NCBI RefSeq assembly: GCF_024362695.1
Contig: NC_065414.1
Location: forward strand, 6,279,501-6,343,500
Source of the DNA: Pectinophora gossypiella
Taxonomy: Eukaryota > Arthropoda > Insecta > Lepidoptera > Gelechiidae
Direction: 5' to 3'
DNA: 64,000 nucleotides
Shown: positions 13,001-25,000 of the stretch, piece after piece
How the letters are laid out: every line of letters begins with the position of its first letter
How positions within the stretch are numbered: position 1 is the first letter of the stretch
The notes under the pieces: model-generated
Databases searched by the model: none
The model's input: the letters and a program-made list of their open reading frames with translations, nothing else
What the model was told of the DNA's origin: nothing
Program-made: the position numbers and the translations under genes

Positions 13001-16000
13001 TGCCGATTCTGTCATTCTGTTTCAGTATGACAGTTCTAAAAATATTGTCACCTATTCTTACTTCTCTTCTATCGTGTGGGTTGTGAGGGGAATTACCAAC
13101 CTCATCAATCCTAGTGTCAGGGTTATTATTGGGCCGCCAAAGGCCCCTGACATGGTTCATGTAACGATTACTCACATCAGTAACCAGGACCAACAACTTA
13201 ACGTGCCTTCCGAAGCATGGATCATCTTACTTTCGGAAAATCTGGTAATCAGCCTACAATGCCCTAACCAAACTATTTACTACTACCGGGATTCGAACCC
13301 AGGACCTCCGGATCGTAAGCCCAACGCTCATCCACTGGACCACAGATGCCGTTACTATAAGTGCAAGATTGATACAGAGCTAGATTTAGGACTATCAAAT
13401 GTTTGTGTCTGCAAGAATGTTATTAGTTTTATGTGCCAACAGGTGGTGACGACGGACCTACATCACTCGTGTACAGCAGGTCATACAGGGACTTCGGCGT
13501 CCGCCCCTCTCGCCGCTGGGATCTGCGCCCTCGCTCTGCAGGCTAATAAGGATATCACATGGAGAGACATGCAGCATATTGGTATGACACGTATAACATA
13601 AGCTCACGAGTTTATCCCAATTGCGGTGATCAGAGGTACATCCATCGCAAGATGAACTAAGTACCCACGCCTCCTCGAGTTTTCTGTTAAACCAACGTGA
13701 TAGGTGGTGAGCCGTATCACCGTCTATTATGAGCCAACTGTGTTAGTGCAAATATAAATTTGAAAACTGAAATCACGCTCTAAAAAGTATGAAACAAGAA
13801 AAGGTATATTTCTCTGAAATTCTTCCGAATAGTGATGTTTAGAAGATAGCTGTGGTCGTATGCCGTGGTAAGCAAACTCTTAGAACAAATTGGCATCATA
13901 CATCGTACTGTGTTATGTTTATTCTTCGATGTTTTAAGATGCATTCGATCCATCCTATGTCAGAAAATGTCGCCAATTATTAACGGTACGCATTCTCCAC
14001 GAGACCTAACTGATAACATGAGCACTAAAGTAGCAACTTAAACCTCTGCATCTATTCTAAGGACACCAGCTGTGTTTTTATGTCCATCGTTCTATCCACA
14101 GTGGTCAGGACTGCAAGACCTGAACGGCTGAGCATCGGCGGAGAGTGGCGAGTCAATGGTGTCGGAAGAAATGTCTCGCATTCTTTTGGCTATGGTCTTC
14201 TTGATGCTGCGGGCATGGTTCGGCTTGCGAGGAGTTGGAAGACCGTTCCACCGCAACGGAGGTGCGAGCTGGCCGCCCCCAGGTCGCAGAGAATGGTTCC
14301 GCCACGATCAACCGTTACTTTGCAGGTGGGTTGAATTCCTTAATCAATTTTTTTTTTCAATACAATCAAAAGTTTGTATTTTATTTCTATGTTCTACGAA
14401 ATAAATGGCCGTTGGAATGTAAAATATATTATCAGTAAAGCGTAAACTAAAAAATAATTGAGTACGAGATTTAATTCAAATAGTCTCCTACGATTTATTA
14501 TTATTTTCGATTCATACTGCATCAGGGGATAAAAGTGGGATTGCGCGTGAAAACAAGTTTTGTTATTTTTAGTTTTAAACAACAAAAACGCGAAATTGCT
14601 AAAACGCAATGTCGGAAAGGAACAAAAGAACGAGGGGTGAAAACCGCTGACACGAGTGAACACAATTTCCCAGCAACATTCAATGCACATGGCAATCGTA
14701 TGACACTGCGAGTTTGTAGCGGTCTTGTTATTACAACAATATTCCGCTTTAACCTTAGCCAACAAACGCAAACTTGTCAAATCAACTTTCGTCAAGCAAA
14801 GTCTTTTTGAAGTAAGATTTACATTTCCCAAGCACCCGTACTACATTGTTTCACCGTGTCTCCAACTTCGTAATTTATACGCTGAACGTAAAGTCGTAAG
14901 TTATCCGGAACACAAGTTGTGACACTTGAAAGGGGCCTTTCATATGTGTATTAAATTATCAGGATAAACTTTTGCACAGGTTGTATGAACACGTGAAAAC
15001 GACTTTCTAGGATACCGGGAAGTTTCTGTCGCAACTCTTATTTATACTGCCTAACCTGTGAGTTGGGAACTTTGAATACAAACATACGAGGCGTAAGGGG
15101 ATACAAAGTCAGAACTTCTTATGGAAACAGGAAATATTGGCTCGCTATATGATACTGCTTGTTTTCCAAACATATCGGCGACACGCGTATCTTTTAGTTC
15201 GGATATTTCGTTTGACCTTTAGAACCTACTTTGCGTACTTTTGAACCTACTTAGGGTTACCCCTAGGGCACTTTCCGTTTTGTTCGCTTTTAGACTTCTG
15301 ATCAAAGAACTCTTTATGAAAACAAACCCTGAAATTTCAGCTAGTCTTTTAGAAGTTTACTCGAGCAATTTATTTATTTTCTGGCAGTCACTTGAAAATT
15401 CTGATTGACTGTCTTTTTGTTAGTGATTTTGTTTTATTCCTTTGACCTACTTTGAAGGATACCTTTGGGCATTTTGAAGACTAGGACAAACCAATTAACT
15501 TATCTTAAGAAACTTGGAGCTCTAAATTCTTATACTTAGTTCTGTTGTAGTGTGAAGCAGCCCGTATGATAAAGTATTTAGAACAATGATTGTGTAAGCG
15601 AAGGAAATATGTAATATAAAGCGTTACATGTATCATGAAGTAATAACCTAAATATTTGTACCATATAAGGACTGAAGATGGAAGTATTGTACTGTATAAA
15701 ACACCTTCCCCTAATATCAATAATATGATTCAACGAGTGAATAACCAACAACAACACGGTTTGCATTGCACTGCCACCAAAAACATAGACTGAGTGTTTC
15801 TACTTGAAATGAAAAAAAAAATATTAATGCTGTCTAGTCTCTGTGGTCTAGTAGTCAGAGCGTTAGGCTCACGATCTGGACATTGTCGACATCACTTCGT
15901 GAGACAGTCCTTTGATTGGTAAGGATATTCAAAGAAAACATTTATTACTTTTCGACACCACAGACACAGACAGACAGGTATATTATATTTAAGACAGGAC

Positions 16001-19000
16001 ACAAACCACAAAGAAAATAATAATAAAAAAGTACCCAGGCATTGCAGGATTGAATCACCGCGATTGTCCGAAAACGTAAGATGATTCCGTTCCATGGTTA
16101 GGTGGGCACGTTAAGCCGTTGGTCCCGGCTATTGACTGTAAAACACCGCCACTAACCTGCAATGGAGCAGCGTGGTGGAGTATGCTTAATACCCCCTCTG
16201 GTTGATTGAGGGGAGGCCTGTGCCCGGCAGTGGGACGTATATCATCATCATCATCAGCCGTATGACGCCCACTGACGTATATAGGCTGTTTATATTACAT
16301 TAATGCTGTTTTGGTAGATATCATCGTTATAACGTGGTTTATATATTGGTCAAAGCTCATCATAATTTGTGGTATCGCGCGCAATTTGTAACCCGCTGGT
16401 CTTTGTGAATCTTACCCAGAAATCTTACTCTTCTTTTGTCAACACAGCTGGATGTAGGAGCGTGTCCGGGAGTGAACTACTTGGAGCACGTACAAGCCAG
16501 GGTGACGCTGCAGGCCACAAGACGGGGCGACCTTCGGATAGCGCTCACATCCCCTGCTGGAACCAGGGTCACACTTCTTGCACCCAGGTATGTATACAGG
16601 GTATCAGTGACATCGTAATGAAAACTTTGAGGGATCATTCTGGCCATGATTCTGAGTTGATATCAAGTGGAATTTTCCGTCGCAAAGGTATGGAACGGAA
16701 AATAATAAAAAAAACCACTTAAATCTTCATAAATTTTCCGACAGGAAAATCTACTTGATATCAACTCAGAATCATGGTCTGAATCATCCCCCTCAGCTTT
16801 TGTTACGTCACTAACACCGTATCTACTTGTATGGCTACTTGTATGTATTTGTACAGGGAATTCAGGTTATTATTCTGAGTTAATATCAAGTGGAATTTTC
16901 CATCACAAAAGTATAGAATAATAATAATAATAATAATAATAACAAAAATAATCGAAGACTTGTGTACAACAATGGGACATAATTATATTATATAGGCTGT
17001 TTAGATTTCATAAAATTTGGAACTCACTCGACGCCAAATAAATGGCGTGAAATATAAACGCGACCAAAAACGATTACTTATGCAATAAATGATTTTTATA
17101 TTATTATTAAAAAGTAACAATACAATGACTTACCTCGTAAAACAGATAAATAATACAGAGTTCTTACCACGTTAATTCAAGTATACCAGACTACCATTAT
17201 TTCAATTTTCGGTATTTATTTTATGACGACAATGGTGCTAATTCCTGTAGACACCATCTAATTTTATTTTAAGTTATATGTGTCATTTTCTTATCCGCAA
17301 GACGAAAGGGACGGGTAATCGACAGTAATAAAATTTTTGGAACACACGCCAATTTTAGGCAGAAATTGAAATAACCCTCTGAAAATTTTACATTGGCCAA
17401 TAACCCGACAGGATTAAGTTGACAGCACACGTTGAACGGGTTGCATATCGGTGAGATTCCTATTTTATTCGCCCGGGTAATTCGTTAATTTTATAATAAA
17501 GAATTGTCCGTCCCTTTCCTTTACGGCAGATAAAAAAGTAACTTGAAATTAGGATGGGTCTGCTGGAATCGGGGCGAATAACCGAGTAAACAACCAAGTA
17601 GCCATAAACAGGCTTTTTATTTACACATTTTATAAACAACCTTGTTCATATCCTGAAAAATTAAGTCATCTTCGCTCGAGTTTAGAATAGTTAGTACATT
17701 GACAGTGCAAGTTGTGTAACATTCATTGCAGCAGATTGCAGTACACTACTCCTGTCTCGGCACAATTGGGTCGTGTACTAGGTTCAAGATAAATTATTAA
17801 ATTCTGATTACTAAATAAAGACACATCTAAAAGTAACGAAAAACGTTTTCTTTTTTCAATTTTACTCATTTTTGAATTTTAAACAAGAAAAACGTAATAA
17901 TAAGTCCGACAATTTATCACGTTTTTCTATGACGTCACAAAGTGCTTTTTCAAACAAATTCTATAGTAATTTCGTGTTTTGACGTTTAGTAAAAAGTAAC
18001 TGATTTGACTAGTTGGAAACTAGCCTATTATGTCAAACATGTGGAACTCGTTACATACTACTGAAGAAATCCTTGGATGTCGGGGCGGTGAAATTGATTT
18101 TATAAAATGAAACAACAGCGTCTTGTTCTTGTGTTGTATTGTGAGAAGAAAGAGCGGAAGCTCCGCGAACTAACGTAATCATAAAAGTGTTTCCATATTT
18201 AATAAAATAATAATAAATAATAATAAAATATTTTTCTTAAAGGTAAAAACCCAATGATTACAAAGTTAATAATAATATTATTATAAATATAATTGTATAA
18301 TACAAATCACAAATATTTCAACTAAAAAACTACTTAAAAATCTTAAATATATTTATAATATTTTCAACAATTATATCATCTCTATGATACTAAGCAAGCG
18401 AACATTGAGACGCGAGATCTCGAATAAAGAAAAACTCTTCGATGAAACTTGATTTATTTATATTTGTCCTCAAATAGGAAACTGTAACAAAATATTAACT
18501 AACCTAAACTAACAACTCTCAAAGATGATGAATGAGAGGTTCTGATAGAGGGGATATTGCTAGAGAAATTTTCACTTACTCCATACGGGTGGATGAGTTA
18601 ATATCCCGAGACACCGTTAAGGGAGAACTGAAGAATATGGACAATGCACTTGATTACGAATATGCACATGTATATCTAACTTGAACCACGCCCCGGACAA
18701 TTCATACAAACAATCTCATTTTACATACACAGTACACATTGACGTTATCGTACACGCGCATCTGTGTGTGTGACGTCTGATGCCATACGATTCAAGTCTA
18801 AATTACGTGCGCACGAGGGGCACGGACACCAAATTCGAAGGGTATATGGATTCTTAACGTGTGTTGTCCGCTAGGAACCCAGCCAGGACGTGAAGTTAGT
18901 GGCTAGGAGCGATGCTGATCAGAGAGGTTGACATCATTATAACGTAAAATCCATGTGCGGTTCATAAAGGATAAACCGTGTTTTTGTCATTTTATAAGCA

Positions 19001-22000
19001 AGCACACAACGTATGTCCATGAAAATACTGCTTAATTGCTAGACACTGGAAGCGAGTAAACAACATTCAGCTGCTTATCATCTCGGGCATGTGTTAAAAA
19101 CTGACAAGGAAGATTGTGTCTTTTCCTTTTCTAATATGATGGATAAGTGATATAATGTATATCCTAAGGCGATTCTCACACGACATTGCGCACGGGCGCG
19201 GTAGACAAGGTCGCATTGACTGGTGTGTAATCCGCGTCATGTGAGCATTGACAGAGAAGAATAAGATAAACCACATGGTGACATATGCGGTTTATCAGTC
19301 CATGACTTCAATATGTTCATCACTTTGGAAAGAACATTTCCTGCCATACTTGAGTTTAAAGTTCAATGATGTATATAAGGGTTGACCACAGCGACAGCAT
19401 GCGGCGAATTCGACGACGCGGGCGGAGTGCGGTCGCACTCCAGCTCTTTATCTCGCTCTAGCAAATGACGGTTCTGAGTAACTGAAGAGGATAGAAGCAT
19501 AGGAAAGTGCGGTTCCGTCATAGAATATAGAATGGACACTCTCCGCCTCGCACCAATTCGTTTCGCGGGGCAAGTTAGATTTACCTCACCCCCTCTGGGT
19601 CTCACTTTAGGGCGTAAGTCGCTAAGAAGTAAATGGGCGCGCACGATCACTGTCTCGCTCGCACTTACGCGGTAAGACGGCACGGGATTAAAATGAGATT
19701 TTTCTATGGAGTGTCCGGGGTTTAAACTCATAACAACATAAGCTCATGACTAATACTAATATCCTAATTCCTAGAGCGGCAAACTCTACCGCACACTCTG
19801 CAGGAGAAGTCTCCGACTGGTGGATTGTTGTCGGTTTGGAGGCGTTTCATTCTCCTGCTCGAATGCCTCTAGGAATGGCTTGCACAGCCATGAAAGAAAG
19901 TGCATTTCCTCGAGGCAATGACTTCAAAAATCGTCTGAAATAGACTTATAAGGCCAATAATGATGAACCATCGCAAGATGAACTAAGTATCCACACCTCA
20001 CCGCGCTTCAGTGTGTTTTTTATGATATGATTCAACCCTAATGATTAGTGCAGGAGTACTGACCTGGCCATTAATTAGAGACCGTCAACTTAGCTCCATT
20101 GTTACAACGGCTATATTGACATTGTGCAGTTGACCGTTCACTTGAGTAGCATATTGCAGCCCTACTCCTGTGACTAGACACAATTATCTCAAACATGTCG
20201 AACATGTGACGCATACTACGCTACATAATGCTTACAAGGAACAGTTGTACTTAAATGCAAGGGTAACTCTGGCTGTATCTGCCTTTAGGAAGATTTGGAC
20301 TTGACACATAAGTCATCGCCAGCCCATCAACGTCCCCACTGCTGGGGCACAGGCCTTCCCTATGGATGGATAGGGAGATCGGGCTTTAATCTACCACGCG
20401 GGCCCAGTGCGGATTGGTGGTTATTAACGACTGCTAATGCAGCCGGGACCAACGGCTTCACGGGCTTTCCGAAGCACGGAGGAGCTCGAGATGAAAACTT
20501 TTTTTTTGTGGTCACCCATCCTGTGACCGGCCTTTGCGAAAGCTGCTTAACTTCAACAATCGCAGACCGAGCGCCTTTACCGCTGCGCCACCGAGCTCCT
20601 CCTACGCCACCGAGCTCCTCAGAATTCGGCTTTATAAGTTTGAGAATTTTCTAAATTTGTGCCCGAACGATGGCAATAGGTTCGTCCCCTATTACGTGGG
20701 ACTTAAACGTAGCTGGCGAGGAGTGGTCTGTACTATATTATACACCTCTGCCTATCCTTTAAGGGATACAGGCGCAATGCTATGTTATATTATAAGGAAA
20801 CTCAGAAACTTACGCACTGAAATCGCGGGAGGAAGGTATAGAGTACAAAGGAAGGAAGGTACATTGTTTTAAGTTTACGCGGTCATATCCCCATTTTAAC
20901 GCGGTAAAAACCCGTTATTATGTGCTTTAATTATGAGTCCTTTATATTTATACTGCCATTTCGTACAGTGATGCAAGCGCGCGATTGACTGTTAACAATC
21001 ATTTGTATCAATACAGTCGCATATACAGTATTGCGTTTCCGTATACAGTGATACAGTTGCGATGCTGTATTACGCTTCTATCGCTACTTTTAGAGGCGTG
21101 TGTGGCTATGAAAGTCGTAATGTGTGAAAAAGCCATAATGCAAGTATTTGAAATTTATATTTTTTGTACCAAATCTCTCAAAAAGACGCGTTTATTCAAG
21201 GCTGAGCATTTATCGAATATGTTTGTTTACTCAATAACTCTAAAGCTAGGTAAGTATCTATTTTATCTTCTTCTATCGTGTGGGCTGTGAGGTGGATTAC
21301 CAACCTCATCAACCTTGGTGTCAGGGTTACTATTGAGCCGCCAAACATGACTCATATACCGATTACTTACTTACATCAGTTAGTAGTAACCGGGACCAAC
21401 GGCTTAACGTGCCTTCCGAAGAAGAAGATCATCTTTCTACTTTTCATATTACATCTTGTTTCATGGCAACGAAAATTCATAACATCTTATATGAGTAATA
21501 TATTATCAATCTTCAAGAACGCAATATTACGCACTTAACGACGAATAACCTCCTTCATAACTGATTGTCATAATTACGAGATACATCAAAGGCCTAATTT
21601 AAGAGCAATGTTGTTAGTCACAACTAATAAATCTGCTGGTATAATTTATTAAAATATTCATATTCATTTATTGCATTTTGCATAAATGAAGGAAGAAAGT
21701 AGTAAGAAGTACAATTAAAAAGTTTATTTTTTTAGACAAATTATATAGTTACAAAATTATATTAGCTGTTTAGAATACCACACGTGTAAAACTGAATAAC
21801 AAAATTAGAAAAAAACTTAATAAAAAATTAAAATTATAAGTAGGTGTATTTAAGGGAATAAATTTTATTACTAAGTTATAATATTAGTAATTTCATTAAT
21901 TGAACTTTATAAAAAAATTGAAGTCTTAATGGTATTATTTTCTGGCTAAAATGATTAGCTTTAAAACGTAAAGACAAATTATCTTTTGGTATTAGGTTAT

Positions 22001-25000
22001 CCTTTCATAAGGTGAAAGTTTAAACTTATTATTTAACATGAGATATCGTTTGTCACTTCGGTAGCGTCTTGTATTAGTAGACTATTTAAGCTGCTAAAGA
22101 GTAAGAGAGCGGGCGCAGACTGTCTGTCTCACTTGTCCTGGTAAGGCGAAGCTGCTCACATTAGATTAAAAAGTTTATTATACAGGGTGTTAGTGACATC
22201 GTAACGAAAACTTTGAGGGGTGATTGAGGCCATGATTCTGAGATAATATCAAGTGGAATTTTCCGTCGCAAAAGTATGGAACTGCAAATAATTAAAAAGA
22301 CACAAAATTTTTCATGAATATTCAAACTGAAAATTCCACTTGATATCAACTCAGAATCATGATCTGAACCATCCCACTCAGTATTCGTTACGGTGTCATT
22401 AACACCCATACACAGTATGGCTACCGTATGTACTTGTGCGGGGTGTAAGTGACATCGTAACGAATACTGAGGGGGATGATTCAGCTGATTATTCTGAGTT
22501 AATATCAAGTGGAATTTTCCATCGCAAAAGTATAGAATTGAAAATAATTTTAAAAAACTAAAAAAAAATCACGAATTTTGCGACGAAAAATTCCACTTGA
22601 TATTAACTCAGAATCATGGTCCGAATCATCCCCCTGAGTATTCGTTACGATGTCACCAACACCCTGTATTTCTATTATCAACATTTTACGGGGTTTTAGT
22701 GACATCGTAACGAATACTGAGGGGGATGATTCATCTCATGATTCTAAGTTAATATCAAGTGGAATTTCTTGCTGGAAAACTCATGGATATATATTTTTTT
22801 AATTATTTTCAATTCCATACTTTTGCGACGGAAAATTCCACTTGATATCAACTAAGAATTATGGTTTGAATCAAGCCTCAAAGCTTTCGTTACCATGTCA
22901 CTAACACCCTATATTGTTGCTGTCCGAATATCCGATCACTAATAGTGACAGCTTACCAAGCTATTGCCCATATAAACATTCGATCGAGTTGAAGAGGACA
23001 TATTCCACTCTATACCCAAGGCTTAAATAAAGGCGGCTTCCCACCGCACGGTATATTTACACCGATACCACCCCAACGCGCCCATGTTGTGGCGACACAC
23101 ATTCGATACCAGGCGCGTTAATTTCCGGCAGCATATCGCTTCTGCTAAACATACAAAATGCTACGGTTATGTTATATATGGTTGTACCTATATTAGGTAG
23201 GCAGGATTATAATGTACCTACCAACACTATTACTGTTAGAGGGTTATTCTCTTATAGTTGTTTGTGAAGGCTTGATTAACACTGAGCTTTATCTTGATTA
23301 ATTTACGACATATTTTATGGTAAGTACGCTGAAATCTTGTTTGCTACAGATATGACAAATATAATAAGTTATGACGTTTATGACTGTGTTTAAAATATCG
23401 CAGTGTGTAAGCGGTCTTCATCATAAAATATAAAATGTTTTAGTTACTTAATTTTCTGTAAACGAAAGCTCATAATCATATCATTTATTGCGTTCCACAT
23501 ACCGGGTAGGTTAGAAATCATCGTGAGGAAACCCGCATTTCCGAGAAATGCATTTCCGGAGGTATGTCACCTAACCTGTATTGGGCTGGTTTTCCCTCCG
23601 CGGGTTGGAAAGTCAGACAGGCAGTCGCTTCTGTAAAAACCGGACCTGTCACATCTTCAGGTTAGGTAAGCGGACCCTGTGCGAAACGGGATAAGTAATA
23701 TTAGGGAGACGATGATGACTTAATTATCTGCATATTTTGCGCAAAAAAGAGAGAGGTATTACATTTATGAGTGTGAGAATGTGAATGAATGTAAATAAAT
23801 GTTTATAACTGTGACCCCACTTAGGGCTGTGGTAGGTATATATTACGACAGCTTTATTTATAGGCGCGTTCTCTTTACAAACTGTTCCCAAGAGCTGTGG
23901 TAATTAGCTAGTTAATTTTCCACTAGGATGCGCGACTCGACCCTACTCCCAGTGCTGGTAAATGTATCTAACAGTGCGGGCACTCCATTCTAATACCACA
24001 TTATGCACGCAGAATGTTCCTATACATGTCCCAATGCTGAACACAGCCCTCCGTAAATAATTGTCTCCAGTTATTAGAATTCCTTAGGCAGGGGAATATG
24101 TGTGCAGGTTGCCAATTGCCATGTACCAAGTCTTGTTGTACTTAACTTCTTTTTTCTTATTGTGCACTAGTGCCAAAACAGGGATAATATCCTCGAAGCG
24201 CCTTTTAAAAAAAAATCGTTCGGGTGTCATTTTTGTTATAAAATCCTCTCAATAAACAAGTTAGTTTCTATCCATGTTAAAATTTGTAGTCTCTATTCCT
24301 ATTCCCTCTATTCCCGGATTAAAATTAATTGAAAGATATCGAGGTTTTGTTAAAGAAAATTAGATTTCAACAAAATCATCTTCATGTAAAATGTTGCCAT
24401 GACGAGATCATATCGATCGCAATGTCAAAAAGTTACCAGATCCCATGTAGAGCCAAGATTCTAACTCTACACGCCCTACCTACAAACACTAAGTTCACAA
24501 ACTATATGTTAGGAAAAATATGGGGCTTGTCCGTTTCGCTTCTACAAGAATTATATAAGAGAATGGCAATGAACATTCTCCTCCTACTCAAGCAATAAAC
24601 ATTGAATAATATAGTTTATTCACCTTATGCGAAGGTAGCGAAACAACCAAGCCACATATTTTGTTTAACGTGTAGATTTGATTTATCTGATATACTTAAA
24701 CCAAATCTGAGTAATGACAGTTCAAAAAATTTAGGTAGCGTCCTGCACTTGCGCTTGCTAGTCTTGGCGGGAGCACTCCCATGCCCCCAGATTAGAATGT
24801 GATTTTTAAAAAAGGCGCTTACATGGTTTTTAAGGCGACAAAATACTTTTAAGTATATTTTTATTTGAAAGAAACATAGAACTTTTTTATGTGTTAACCT
24901 ACTTTAAACGTAAACCACCTAGCAGTTTTTCCGTCCTTTGCGAACAAAATTCAAAGTGTTCAATTTTCGATAGAAAAGTTCTGTGAAAAGTGTACTTAAA

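Noticed and set aside
13074..13442. Coding extension upstream of the catalytic Ser exon
   Set aside because: The open frame runs through a SINE; the acceptor at 13441-13442 and family alignment set the exon start.
14394..14831. Overlapping sense and antisense open frames as a gene
   Set aside because: No splice context, no motif, ordinary AT-rich intron composition.
24329..24802. Two adjacent small open frames in the large intron
   Set aside because: No recognisable domain, and stop-to-stop lengths expected by chance.
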